Shown here piece after piece: positions 15,737 through 25,733 of a stretch of 64,000 nt of DNA (position 1 is its first letter; each line of letters begins with the position of its first letter). This DNA is from Kitasatospora sp. NBC_01250. Lineage in GTDB: Bacteria > Actinomycetota > Actinomycetes > Streptomycetales > Streptomycetaceae. The DNA is taken from the NCBI RefSeq assembly GCF_036226465.1, contig NZ_CP108476.1, positions 6,882,001 through 6,946,000 of the forward strand, in the 5' to 3' direction. Made by a program: the position numbers and the translations under genes. The notes under the pieces were generated by a model. That model had not been told where the DNA came from. It worked only from the letters and a program-made list of their open reading frames with translations, and did no database searches.

Positions 15737-16669
15737 CTACTGACCGGCCGAGGCGTTCAGCGCACCGGTGAGGTCGCTCAGGCTGCCGTCCAGGGCGAGC
15801 GAGGTGTTGGTCTGCTGGAAGGTCACCGAGCCCTGCCCCGCGCCGGAGGGGATGCCCATGGTCCAGTCGATGATCGGGTCCAGGATGCCGCCGAGGCCGC
15901 AGCCCGAGGCACCGGGGACGCTGAAGGTGTTGTCGACCAGCTTGGCGCCGGTGAACGAGGCGATCAGCGCGTGGTGGCCGTTCGGGTCGCCCTTCAGCGC
16001 GATGGTGCCCGGGCTGCCGGTCATCGGCTGGGCGGGTGCGGGCGGGGCGGTGGTGCCGGTGGTCGGTTGCAGCACGATCGGCGAGCTGTCCGAGCCGATG
16101 TAGCAGTCGTCGCCGAAGAAGGCGTTGAAGAGGTGGAGCTTGACCGGCAGCTTGAAGACCGGGTAGGACTCGCCGGCCGCCAGCGGGGTGAAGTCGGTGA
16201 CCGGACCGGCGAGTTCGACCTGTGCGAAGACACTGGTCACGCCGGGCAGGAAGTTGATGATCCCGGGAATGGTGATCTGGGCCGGCTGGCCGGTCAGCAG
16301 TTGGGCGCCGGTGGGGGCGACGGTCGCGTACTGGTTGGCCTTGCTGCCGTCGGGGAAGGTGACAACCGGGGCGGACTTGCCCCAGTAGACCCCGAACTGC
16401 AGCGTGATCGGGGAGGTGAGCGGCACGGTCGTGGAGCCGATGGTGAAGCTTCCGCTGTTGGTGACCGACACCACGCAGCCCACCTGGAGGTTGGTGGGAT
16501 CGCTCAACGCGGCTGAGCTGACAGGGCAGTTGCCCATCCCGGTGTACGGGCCGCCAGGGGCGGCGGCGGGTGCCGCCTGGACCGGGGCGGCGGTGGCCAG
16601 CAGTGCGGCGCTCGCCGCGGCCGCCAGGGCGGGCAGCAGTCGCTTGGCGGACAGGGCAGTTCGAAGCAT
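15737..16669 (-). CDS. Secreted protein of unknown function, beta-rich
   Basis: A 310-residue exported protein. The signal peptide spans about 1-31 (MLRTALSAKRLLPALA, then an Ala-rich core ending PVQAAP). The mature chain has paired short beta-like blocks, GNCPVSS, VGCVVSVTNSGSF, and a second half with DDCYIG and SGCGLGG, so four cysteines. A hydrophilic Thr/Pro linker (TGTTAPPAPAQP) near 210 separates two domains. It resembles the exported Streptomyces proteins often encoded near DUF6230/DUF6114 pairs, which are present 1.4 kb away. The ATG at 16669 has GAGGAG 7 nt upstream. Function unknown. Confidence 0.8.
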   Translation of the reverse strand: MLRTALSAKRLLPALAAAASAALLATAAPVQAAPAAAPGGPYTGMGNCPVSSAALSDPTNLQVGCVVSVTNSGSFTIGSTTVPLTSPITLQFGVYWGKSAPVVTFPDGSKANQYATVAPTGAQLLTGQPAQITIPGIINFLPGVTSVFAQVELAGPVTDFTPLAAGESYPVFKLPVKLHLFNAFFGDDCYIGSDSSPIVLQPTTGTTAPPAPAQPMTGSPGTIALKGDPNGHHALIASFTGAKLVDNTFSVPGASGCGLGGILDPIIDWTMGIPSGAGQGSVTFQQTNTSLALDGSLSDLTGALNASAGQ

Positions 16670-17032
16670 GGCGGGACTCCTCGTGACACGGCGGGTGGAC
16701 GGGAGTGCGGACGCGGCCATGGGGCCGACCATGGGGCCGGGGCCCGCGCGGACAGCCGAAGGGCAGGCCCTGGCCGCCGAACCGCTCGGCGCCACGAGCG
16801 AGTTCGGCGGTCCGGTGCCCAGGACCGGTACGACCTGGCCGGCGGCTGCCACCGCCGGTCTCCGGAGCCCGGGCCGCGCATCAACATGGACGCCCGGTGG
16901 GGGGCGTCGCGAGCGGGCCGATCGATCCGTGGCACGGGCCGCTCGCCGGCGTCGCCGTGAGCGGATCGCAACAGCGCCGCAATATTGGAAACCTGGGAAG
17001 GTTCTAAACCCGGCTCAGGCCAACGTCAAGGG
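16670..17032. other. Intergenic region without a supported gene
   Basis: 363 bp between the divergent secreted-protein and TetR genes. It contains two copies of CCATGGGGCCG at about 16719-16741 and a short AT-rich stretch (GCAATATTGG) at 16979-16988 near the TetR start. I see no open frame with a convincing ribosome site and no clear promoter boxes. Confidence 0.6.
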
Positions 17033-17866
17033 ATGGTGCGTAAGTTGCAGATAAATCTTGAAGCAGGTGACGTTCCGGAAGACGCCGTGCTCCCCGGTAC
17101 CCGCAGTGGTCGCGACCCGGCCCGCTCCATCCGGCGCGGCCCCAGCCGGGTGCCGCCGGAGGTGGTGGCGGCCACCCAGCGCGACCGGCTGCTGGACGGC
17201 GTGGTGCACACGGTGGCCGCCTACGGCTACGCCGGTGCCCGGGTGAGCGACATCTGCCAGGCCGCCGGGGTGACCAGGCCGGTCTTCTACGAGCAGTTCA
17301 GCGGCAAGGAGGAGGCGTTCCTGGCCGCCCACCGGCACGGCACCGCCGTGGTGATCCGGCGGATGGAGGAGGCCGTCGGGGCGTGCGGCGACTGGTGCGA
17401 GGGGGTGTACGCGGCGCTGCGGGTGGTGCTGGCGATCCTCGCCGAGGTGCCCGCCTTCGCGACCCTGGCCGTGGTGGAGGTGGACGCGGTGGGGCCGGCG
17501 GGACGCCTGGTGCGCGAGCAACTGCGGGTGCGGCTGAGGCGGTTGTTCGCCGAGTGCCCCGCGCCGCCGGCCCCGGTCTCCGGTGAACTGCTGGTGGACA
17601 GCGTGGTGGGCGGGATCTACGCCAACCTCTACCGCTACATCGCCGCCGGCCGGCACGCCGAACTCCCCGGCCTGCTCCCCACCCTGGCGCACTTCGCGAT
17701 CGCGGCCTTCGTCGGCCCCGTCGAGGCGACGCGGCGGCTGGCGCGGGCCGAGGCGGCCGGGGCGGGCTGGAGAAAACCCGTTCTTCCGTGCGTGCTCGAC
17801 GGCCCCGGAGGATCGATTCGTGTCGGGTCGGTGAGTGGTTCGGCCGCGACGCGCGCGAAGTCTTGA
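17033..17866 (+). CDS. TetR-family transcriptional regulator
   Basis: Up to 277 residues. After a variable Pro/Arg-rich leader, a TetR HTH runs from about residue 45 to 95 (RDRLLDGVVHTVAAYGYAGA, then RVSDICQAAGVTRPVFYEQF), followed by a helical ligand domain. The start is uncertain: the ATG at 17033 has AAGGG directly against it, and the GTG at 17087 with GGAAG upstream is an alternative that keeps the whole HTH. It precedes the DUF6230/DUF6114 operon on the same strand by about 180 bp, and such regulators commonly accompany that pair; direct control is inferred. Confidence 0.85.
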   Translation: MVRKLQINLEAGDVPEDAVLPGTRSGRDPARSIRRGPSRVPPEVVAATQRDRLLDGVVHTVAAYGYAGARVSDICQAAGVTRPVFYEQFSGKEEAFLAAHRHGTAVVIRRMEEAVGACGDWCEGVYAALRVVLAILAEVPAFATLAVVEVDAVGPAGRLVREQLRVRLRRLFAECPAPPAPVSGELLVDSVVGGIYANLYRYIAAGRHAELPGLLPTLAHFAIAAFVGPVEATRRLARAEAAGAGWRKPVLPCVLDGPGGSIRVGSVSGSAATRAKS

Positions 17867-17892
17867 CCCTCTGCTTACCCCGAGGTAACTTC
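17863..17892 (+). promoter_or_regulatory. Promoter of the DUF6230/DUF6114 operon
   Basis: TTGACC at 17863-17868 and TAACTT at 17887-17892 are separated by 18 bp, overlapping the very end of the TetR gene. Transcription would start near 17900, about 145 bp before the DUF6230 ATG, leaving a long untranslated leader. Confidence 0.6.
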
Positions 17893-18043
17893 CAGGCACT
17901 ACCACGTCAACGGCCAAGATCACCAAATCCTCTGCCAGGGACGGAAACTGATTGGCAATCAGGCCACTCGCCGTGGGAGTCGTCCGCGCCAGGACGCCGT
18001 GCAAAGCGATCACAGGTCTCCCACTCGTCTCCCTGGAGTATTC

Positions 18044-18694
18044 ATGGTCCCGTCCGCAGAGATACCCGACGAGGCGTCCGGCGCCGTCGCCGCGACACCC
18101 GCCCCGCGCGGCCGGGTCCGGCTGCGCCGCGCGGCCCTGATGGCGATACCGGCCTGCGTGGCCGGCGGCGTGCTGATGGCGCTGACCGCCCAGGGCGTGC
18201 TCGCCGCCCAGTTCCAGATCTCCGGTATGGCCTTCACCGTCACCGCCACCTCGCTGGACGGCAACGGCTTCGAGCAGTTCGGCGGCCTGGACACGATGCT
18301 CAAGGGCAATCCGGCCGGCAAGGCGAACGGCGGCCAGCAGGTGGTGGCGGTCTCCGTGATCCAGGACGGGAAGCTGACCAACCTGTGCCAGAGCGTCAAC
18401 CTGGGCGGCACCAACCTGAAGATCACGGCCGGTGACAACGGCACCCCGGTCTCGGCCGAGAACCTGACCACCGACTCCGACACGATGAGCGGTGACGCGA
18501 ACTTCTCGAACATCGAGGTCGGCGGTGACGCCAGCACCTTCACCGACGCAGGCGTCAAGGGCCCGATGTACTCCTTCGGCCAGCAGGCGACCCACGTGAC
18601 CATCAACAACCTGCGGCAGCACAACTACGCCACCACGGCGGGCTCGTTCACCCTGCCCAACCTGCACCTGAGCTTCAGCTCGCAGGGTTGCTGA
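18044..18694 (+). CDS. DUF6230-type exported/membrane-anchored protein
   Basis: A 216-residue protein with a basic N-terminus (GRVRLRRAALM), one hydrophobic helix at about 37-60 (IPACVAGGVLMALTAQGVLA) and then a beta-rich domain starting AAQFQISGMAFTVTATSLDG, ending in GC. This is the pattern of the Streptomyces DUF6230 family: short cytoplasmic lead, membrane/signal helix, extracellular domain. GGAG lies 5 nt before the ATG at 18044. One base separates its stop from the DUF6114 start, so the pair is co-expressed. The role is not established; envelope localisation is inferred. Confidence 0.82.
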   Translation: MVPSAEIPDEASGAVAATPAPRGRVRLRRAALMAIPACVAGGVLMALTAQGVLAAQFQISGMAFTVTATSLDGNGFEQFGGLDTMLKGNPAGKANGGQQVVAVSVIQDGKLTNLCQSVNLGGTNLKITAGDNGTPVSAENLTTDSDTMSGDANFSNIEVGGDASTFTDAGVKGPMYSFGQQATHVTINNLRQHNYATTAGSFTLPNLHLSFSSQGC

Positions 18695-18695
18695 G

Positions 18696-19292
18696 ATGAC
18701 GGACGACCTTCCGGCGGGGGCCTCCACGCCCCCGCCGGCGGTTCCGCACCCGCAGCCGTCGCCCGAGGAGAGACCGCTGGACGCCGAGCCGCCGACCACC
18801 GAGGCGCCGACCACCGAGCTGCCCGTGGCCGCGGCCGAGGCGGCACCGCAGCCCGCCGTCGAGCCGCCCGCTGCGGCCCCGCAGCCCGCTGCCGCGCCGC
18901 AGCGCCCGCGCCGCTCCTTCAAGGCCTGGCGCGGCCGCCGCCCGTTCTGGGGCGGGCTGCTGACCACGCTGGCGGGAGCCGAGATCCTGGTCACCGAGAA
19001 GGCGCCGCTGCCGGTCGTCCTGCACGTCGGCATGATGGGACTGGCGGCCTACCTGGTCCCGAGCGTCCTCGTGCTCTGCGGCCTGCTGCTGCTCTTCAAC
19101 CCGTCCCAGCGGCTCTTCTACTCGATCCTGGCGATCCTGGCCACCCTGGCCACCTGGGTCACCTCCAACCTGGGCGGCTTCCTGATCGGCATGCTGCTGG
19201 GCCTGATCGGCAGCAGTCTGGCCTTCGGCTGGGCGCCCGAGCAGCCGGCCCGCCGCAAACTGTTCCGCCGCGACCACTCGGTCTCCGCGTAG
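18696..19292 (+). CDS. DUF6114-type multi-pass membrane protein
   Basis: A 198-residue protein. Residues 1-70 are a Pro/Ala/Glu-rich cytoplasmic tail, then RGRRPFWGGLLTTLAGAEIL begins four hydrophobic helices, ending with a short basic tail (RRKLFRRDHS). The WGG...GAEIL start and four-helix layout match DUF6114, which in Streptomyces is regularly encoded directly after DUF6230. The two likely form an envelope complex. The tail composition (repeated APQPAA) is low complexity. A strong T-rich terminator follows. Confidence 0.83.
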   Translation: MTDDLPAGASTPPPAVPHPQPSPEERPLDAEPPTTEAPTTELPVAAAEAAPQPAVEPPAAAPQPAAAPQRPRRSFKAWRGRRPFWGGLLTTLAGAEILVTEKAPLPVVLHVGMMGLAAYLVPSVLVLCGLLLLFNPSQRLFYSILAILATLATWVTSNLGGFLIGMLLGLIGSSLAFGWAPEQPARRKLFRRDHSVSA

Positions 19293-19356
19293 CCCCGCCC
19301 GGTGCGCCCTGGCCGCCGCTCACCCGGCTGACACCCAGGCTTCGACCGGAAAGCTG

Positions 19357-19394
19357 AGAATCCTGCCCGCTATCGGGCAGGATTCTTTGTTTTT
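19357..19394 (+). terminator. Rho-independent terminator with T tract
   Basis: AGAATCCTGCCCG and CGGGCAGGATTCT form a perfect 13-bp stem with a CTAT loop, followed by TTGTTTTTT. It is the most classical intrinsic terminator in the window, ending the DUF6230/DUF6114 operon 65 bp past the stop. Confidence 0.95.
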
Positions 19395-19414
19395 TCAGCC
19401 GGTCCACCTAGGCT
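19386..19414 (+). promoter_or_regulatory. Leaderless promoter for the small gene at 19423
   Basis: TTGTTT (19386-19391) and TAGGCT (19409-19414) are 17 bp apart, and the GTG start follows the -10 box by 8 nt, the geometry of a leaderless transcript. The -35 box lies within the T tract of the preceding terminator, a compact arrangement. Confidence 0.55.
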
Positions 19415-19422
19415 CACGCTCC

Positions 19423-19710
19423 GTGCCCCCTTCACCGCAGCCAACCCAGCCGCTCTTCGCCGACCTGCTGGCGCACCTCACCCGGACCAGCGTGCTGGGC
19501 CCGGCCGAGGCCGCGCGGGTGGTCGCGGAGGTGCTGGCGTACTTCTCCGAGACCACGCCCGAGTTCGTCCAGCGCCGGCACGGGGAGCTGCAGTCCCGTG
19601 GGCTGACCAACGACCAGAGCTTCGCCCGGATCGCCGAGGAGCTGGCCGCCCGCCGGGTGGTCGCCCCGGAGCTCTCGGCCCGCCAGCTGCGCCGCCTCGT
19701 CTACGGCTGA
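19423..19710 (+). CDS. Small conserved-looking helical protein upstream of glmS
   Basis: A 95-residue protein, mostly helical, with a LFADLLAHLTRTSVLGP start, a central TTPEFVQRRHGELQSRG block and an acidic/basic C-terminal helix ending SARQLRRLVYG. No recognised domain, signal or membrane segment. It appears to be translated from a leaderless mRNA starting at GTG 19423; no ribosome site is visible. It precedes glmS by about 100 bp on the same strand but has its own promoter, so a functional link is only positional. Confidence 0.7.
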   Translation: MPPSPQPTQPLFADLLAHLTRTSVLGPAEAARVVAEVLAYFSETTPEFVQRRHGELQSRGLTNDQSFARIAEELAARRVVAPELSARQLRRLVYG

Positions 19711-19812
19711 CCCGCAGGCGCCGCGCCGCCGGGTCCACCCTCACCCGCGCGGCCCGCGGCCCGGCCCGCGTCTCGTCCCACCCGTCCCTCCACCCTCAGG
19801 AGCCATGTCCCC

Positions 19813-21639
<1,827 letters not shown>

Positions 21640-21665
21640 TCCCCGGAGCAGCCCGCAGCTCCCCG

Positions 21666-21701
21666 CCGGACCCCTGCCGTCGACCGACGGCAGGGGTCCG
21701 G
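21666..21701 (+). terminator. glmS terminator hairpin
   Basis: CCGGACCCCTGCCGTC pairs perfectly with GACGGCAGGGGTCCGG around a GACC loop, a 16-bp stem 26 bp after the glmS stop. No long T tract follows. Confidence 0.85.
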
Positions 21702-21759
21702 CCTGCTGTTGCGGGGCCCCGCGGGGGTGGCCGTACGGTTGCGGTAGGCCCTGGGTTCA

Positions 21760-21811
21760 TAGGATGATCTTTGTGCCTCTTGTCTATTTCTGTGTCGAAA
21801 GGGGTCCCTGA
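21760..21811 (+). promoter_or_regulatory. Putative leaderless uORF ending on the DUF574 start codon
   Basis: TAGGAT at 21760-21765 is a good -10 box. Seven bases later a GTG (21773) opens a 12-codon frame encoding VPLVYFCVERGP whose TGA at 21809-21811 shares a base with the ATG of the methyltransferase gene. The main gene also has its own AAAGGGG site 6 nt upstream, so the uORF may be fortuitous. No clear -35 box was found. Confidence 0.4.
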
Positions 21812-22617
21812 TGCGGCGACCACCGTGGGTGCCCGAGGACATGGATCTTGACCGGCCCGCCGCGGCCCGCGTCTACGACTACTACCTGGGGGGCTCGCAC
21901 AACTTCGCGGCGGACCGCGAGATGGCCCGCAAGGCGATCACCATGTGGCCGGACCTGCCGCTGATCATGCGCGCCAACCGGGCCTTCCTGCGCCGTTCCG
22001 TCACGTTTCTGGCCGAACGCGGCTTCACCCGTTTCCTGGACATCGGCTCCGGCATCCCGACCTTCGGCGCGGTGCACGAGGTGGCCCGGGAGATCCAGCC
22101 GGACAGCCGGGTGGTCTACGTCGACAAGGACCCGGTGGCCGTCGCGCACAGCCGCCTGCTGCTCCAGGACGACCCGCTGAGCACCGTGGTCGACGCCGAC
22201 CTCACCGACCCCGCGGGCCTGCTCGCCCGCCCCGAGGTGGCCGAGCTGCTGGGCGCGGGCGAGCCCGTCGCGCTGCTGCTGGTCGCGGTGCTGCACTTCG
22301 TCACCGACGAGCAGGACCCCGAGGGCATCCTGGCCACCCTGCGCGCCGCGCTGCCGCCGGGCAGCGCGCTGGCCATCTGCCACGCCTCGCTGGAGGGCGC
22401 CCAGGACCAGGCCGCCACCCACCAGGACCTCTACAACCGCACGCCCACCCCGCTGACCATGCGCTCGCTGGACCGGATCACCGGCTTCTTCGACGGCTTC
22501 GAGCTGCTCGACCCCGGCGTGGTCTACCTGCCGCAGTGGCACCCGGACGAGCCGACGGCGGTCGGCGAGAACCCGGAGCGGATGGTCGGTCTGGCGGGCG
22601 TGGGGCTCTTGAAGTGA
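21811..22617 (+). CDS. DUF574 (SAM-dependent) methyltransferase
   Basis: A 268-residue protein of the actinomycete-expanded DUF574 family. RPAAARVYDYYLGGSHNF (15-32) is the family's signature, and FLDIGSGIPT near 73 is the SAM-binding glycine loop; acidic VYVDKDPVA follows as motif II. Substrate unknown; small molecules or regulatory targets have been suggested for the family. Start ATG at 21811 with AAAGGGG upstream. Its stop overlaps the GTG of a cyclic-di-GMP enzyme gene (GTGA), so the two are translationally coupled, which hints at a shared signalling role. Confidence 0.9.
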   Translation: MRRPPWVPEDMDLDRPAAARVYDYYLGGSHNFAADREMARKAITMWPDLPLIMRANRAFLRRSVTFLAERGFTRFLDIGSGIPTFGAVHEVAREIQPDSRVVYVDKDPVAVAHSRLLLQDDPLSTVVDADLTDPAGLLARPEVAELLGAGEPVALLLVAVLHFVTDEQDPEGILATLRAALPPGSALAICHASLEGAQDQAATHQDLYNRTPTPLTMRSLDRITGFFDGFELLDPGVVYLPQWHPDEPTAVGENPERMVGLAGVGLLK

Positions 22618-24719
22618 CCGCGCCGCCGCCGGAGGGCGACAGAGCAGCCGCCGCCGGGACCACCGACCCGGAGCAGTGGGCGCGGCTGCTCAACAGCAGC
22701 CAGGGCGCGGCGATGCACCCGGGCGCCCTGAACCGGCTGGTCGCCGAGGTGATCGAGCTGCTGCTGGACTCCCAGCGCGCCGAGCCGCTGGACCCGGGCC
22801 CGGCCGCCGAGGCCGGCGCGCTGCTGGTCGAGTCGCACTTCACCGACCCCGAGCTGCTGGCCAAGGCGATCGTGCTGCTGGCCGACGGCCAGGCGCACCC
22901 GCGCGGCGCCGAGCTCTCCGGCGCCTTCGCGGCCGGCTGGGCCGCGGCGCTGCGCGAGCGCACCCTGCACGAGCAGGAGGCGATCCGGCTGGCCGCCGAC
23001 GCCGCCCGCCGGGAGGCCGAGCGGGCGCTGCGCGAGTCGGAGGCCCGGTTCCGGGCACTCTTCGAGAGCGCCGCGATCGGCATCGGCATCGGCGACGTCG
23101 AGGGAACCATCCTGGCGGCCAACAAGGCGCTGCAGAACCTCTTCGGCGCCCGCCCCGAGGACATCCAGGGCCGGCGGGTCAACGACCTGGTGCACCCGGA
23201 GGACACCCCGGGGGTCTGGGAGGCCTACGAGGAGCTGGTCAGCGGCAAGATCGAGCACTTCTCGATCGACAAGCCGTACTACCGCCAGGACGGCGAGGTG
23301 ATCTGGACCCACCTGACCGTCTCGCTGATCCGCGACGACGACGGCGCCCCGGTCTACCAGGTGGCGATGCTGGAGGACATCACCGACCGCTACCGCCTGC
23401 AGGAGCGGCTGCGCCACCAGGCCACCCACGACCCGCTGACCGGCCTGCCCAACCGCTCGGCCTTCTTCGAGCGGCTGGAGGCGCTGTTCGACACGCCCGA
23501 GCCCGGCGCCAGGTTCGGCCTGTGCTACGTCGACCTCGACGGCTTCAAGGTGGTCAACGACTCGCTGGGCCACGAGATGGGCGACCAGCTGCTGGCCGCG
23601 GTGGCGCTGCGCCTGGAGGCGGCGCTGCGCCCGCTGGGCCACCTGGTGGCGCGGCTGGGCGGCGACGAGTTCGTGGTGCTGCTGGAGGACTGCCGGGGCG
23701 AGCAGGAGGCGGTGGCCGCCGCCAAGACGGTGCTGGCCGCGCTCGCCAAGCCGGTGCCGATCGACGGGCACCGGCTGGCGATCGGCGCCAGCGTCGGCGT
23801 GCTGGAGCGGCCGGTGGCGGCGACCACGCCGATGGCCGCGGTGCGGGCCGCCGACCTGACCCTGTACCGGGCCAAGGAGGAGGGCCGCGGGCGCTGGACG
23901 CTCTTCGACCCGCAGCGCAACGCCCGCGCGGTGAGCCGCTACGCGGTCTCGGTGCGGATGCCGGTCGCCCTCGACCGCGGCGAGTTCTTCATCGACTACC
24001 AGCCGCTGTGCCTGCTGGCCGACGGCTCGCTCTCGGCGGTGGAGGCGCTGGTGCGCTGGCGCCACCCGCAGCTGGGGGTGCTCGGCCCGGACGAGTTCAT
24101 CGGCACCGCGGAGGAGACCGGCCTGATCATGCCGCTGGGCCGCTGGGTGCTGGAGCAGGCCTGCGGCCAGGGCGCCGACTGGGTACGGCAGTTCGGTGAC
24201 CGGGCGCCGCAGGTCAACGTCAACCTGGCGGTGCGCCAGGTGCGCAACGCCGGGCTGGTCACGGACATCGACCGGATCCTGCGGGACACCGGCCTGGACC
24301 CCAAGCAGCTGCAGCTGGAGATCACCGAGAGCGCCGTGGTCGGCCCGGAGGACTCCTCGCTGCGGGCGCTGCACTCGCTGGTGGACATGGGCGTCTCGCT
24401 GGCGGTGGACGACTTCGGCACCGGCTGGTCCAACCTCGCCTACCTGCGTGATCTGCCGGTCTCCGGGCTGAAGATCGCCGGCTCCTTCGTCCAGGACCTC
24501 AAGGACTCCGGGCGCGAGCAGGTGCTGGGCTGGCGGATCGTGGGCGGGCTGGTCTCGCTGGCGCACACGCTGGGGCTGTCGGTCACCGCCGAGGGCGTGG
24601 AGAACGCCGACCACGCGGAGCGGCTGCGCTCGATGGGCTGCGACCGGGCGCAGGGCTGGCACTTCGGGCGGCCGATGCGGCCCGAGGAGGTCGCGCGCCG
24701 GATCATCGACCCGGCCTGA
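22614..24719 (+). CDS. PAS-GGDEF-EAL cyclic-di-GMP signalling protein
   Basis: A 701-residue cytoplasmic protein. A helical N-terminal region (1-140) is followed by a PAS sensor (143-262), GGDEF (270-432) with an exact GGDEF at 349-353, and EAL (445-700) with EAL at 477-479, VNVNLAV, ITES, DDFGTG (599-604) and EGVE (660-663). The cyclase site looks intact, but the inhibitory RxxD I-site is absent (PLGH at 340-343). In the EAL domain the usual LKID reads LKIAG, replacing an Asp that is part of the metal/active-site set (A622). It may therefore make c-di-GMP better than it degrades it. The GTG start overlaps the methyltransferase stop. Confidence 0.93.
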   Translation: MTAPPPEGDRAAAAGTTDPEQWARLLNSSQGAAMHPGALNRLVAEVIELLLDSQRAEPLDPGPAAEAGALLVESHFTDPELLAKAIVLLADGQAHPRGAELSGAFAAGWAAALRERTLHEQEAIRLAADAARREAERALRESEARFRALFESAAIGIGIGDVEGTILAANKALQNLFGARPEDIQGRRVNDLVHPEDTPGVWEAYEELVSGKIEHFSIDKPYYRQDGEVIWTHLTVSLIRDDDGAPVYQVAMLEDITDRYRLQERLRHQATHDPLTGLPNRSAFFERLEALFDTPEPGARFGLCYVDLDGFKVVNDSLGHEMGDQLLAAVALRLEAALRPLGHLVARLGGDEFVVLLEDCRGEQEAVAAAKTVLAALAKPVPIDGHRLAIGASVGVLERPVAATTPMAAVRAADLTLYRAKEEGRGRWTLFDPQRNARAVSRYAVSVRMPVALDRGEFFIDYQPLCLLADGSLSAVEALVRWRHPQLGVLGPDEFIGTAEETGLIMPLGRWVLEQACGQGADWVRQFGDRAPQVNVNLAVRQVRNAGLVTDIDRILRDTGLDPKQLQLEITESAVVGPEDSSLRALHSLVDMGVSLAVDDFGTGWSNLAYLRDLPVSGLKIAGSFVQDLKDSGREQVLGWRIVGGLVSLAHTLGLSVTAEGVENADHAERLRSMGCDRAQGWHFGRPMRPEEVARRIIDPA

Positions 24720-24755
24720 GGCCCGACCCGCCGGCCCCAACTCACCTGCGCCCAA

Positions 24756-24788
24756 GGGAATCCGGGGCACGGCGGGGTGCCGGATCCC
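24756..24788 (+). terminator. Imperfect hairpin after the GGDEF-EAL gene
   Basis: GGGAATCCGGGGCAC and GTGCCGGATCCC can pair with a small bulge around GGCGGG. It ends at the -35 box of the next gene's promoter. Confidence 0.5.
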
Positions 24789-24817
24789 TTGACAACTGGT
24801 CATGTCCAGGCCAAATT
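24789..24817 (+). promoter_or_regulatory. Promoter of the secreted serine protease gene
   Basis: A consensus TTGACA at 24789-24794 is followed after 17 bp by CAAATT, a weak -10. The GTG start is 32 bp further, with GAGGAG in between. Confidence 0.6.
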
Positions 24818-24848
24818 TGCGGGACCCCCACAGCTGAGGAGTCCCGCC

Positions 24849-25712
24849 GTGCAGATCTCCCGCGCCCTGCCCAAACCCCTGGCCGCCGCGGCGGTCGCCG
24901 CCCTGCTCGGCGGCGCGAGCGCGCTGGCCGGCGCGGCGCCCGCCGGTGCTGCCACCCCGGCCCACGCCCCCGCGGTGACCGTGAGCTTCGCCGGCACCGT
25001 CGCGCTGGACGACTGCTCCGGCTCGGTGGTCCGACTGCCCAACTCCCAGGCCGGCGACCCCGCGTTGGTGCTCACCAACGGCCACTGCCTGGAGACCGGC
25101 ATGCCGGATCCCGGTCAGGTGATCGTCAACCAGCCGTCGAGTCGCACGTTCACCCTGCTGAACGCCTCGGGCCGGGGCGTCGCCACGCTGCGCGCGAGCA
25201 AGGTCGTCTACTCCACCATGACCGACACCGATGTGACGCTCTATCAGCTGGGCACCAGCTACGCGTCGATCCAGCAGCGCTACGGCATCAGCCCGTTGAC
25301 CATATCGCCGGACCACCCGACGGCCGGAGCTTCGATCAAGGTGGTCTCCGGCTACTGGAAGACCACCTACTCGTGCTCGATCGACGGCTTCGTCTACCAG
25401 CTCCACGAGGGCGACTGGGTCTGGAAGGACTCGGTCCGCTACACCTCCACCTGCAACACCATCGGCGGCACCTCGGGCTCGCCGGTGATCGACACCAGTA
25501 CCGGTCTGCTGGTCGCGGTCAACAACACCGGCAACGAGGACGGCGAGACCTGCACCGTCGACAACCCCTGCGAGGTCGACCAGAACGGCAATGTGACGGT
25601 CCATCAGGGCACCAACTACGCCGAGGAGACCTACCTGCTGGACGCCTGCTTCGATCCCGGCAACAAGCTCGACCTCGGCCTGCCCGGCTGCGTGCTGCCC
25701 CAGCCGCAGTAG
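24849..25712 (+). CDS. Secreted trypsin-like serine protease (S1/V8 type)
   Basis: A 287-residue exported protease. The signal peptide covers about 1-36 (MQISRALPKP, hydrophobic Ala/Leu core, PAGAA). The catalytic triad is readable: H79 in LTNGHC, D128 (or D126) in TDTDVTLYQL, and S209 in GGTSGSPV. Six or more Cys suggest disulfides. There is no large pro-region or C-terminal substrate-binding module; length fits stand-alone V8-like peptidases. The GTG at 24849 has GAGGAG 7 nt upstream. Its own TTGACA promoter makes it a single-gene unit, convergent with the Lrp gene. Confidence 0.88.
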   Translation: MQISRALPKPLAAAAVAALLGGASALAGAAPAGAATPAHAPAVTVSFAGTVALDDCSGSVVRLPNSQAGDPALVLTNGHCLETGMPDPGQVIVNQPSSRTFTLLNASGRGVATLRASKVVYSTMTDTDVTLYQLGTSYASIQQRYGISPLTISPDHPTAGASIKVVSGYWKTTYSCSIDGFVYQLHEGDWVWKDSVRYTSTCNTIGGTSGSPVIDTSTGLLVAVNNTGNEDGETCTVDNPCEVDQNGNVTVHQGTNYAEETYLLDACFDPGNKLDLGLPGCVLPQPQ

Positions 25713-25733
25713 CTGCGGTGCGCCGGGCCCGGC

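Noticed and set aside
22524..25604. A 1026-residue minus-strand frame opposite the GGDEF-EAL and serine protease genes
   Set aside because: Antisense to genes with intact motifs; composition is the mirror of their codon bias.
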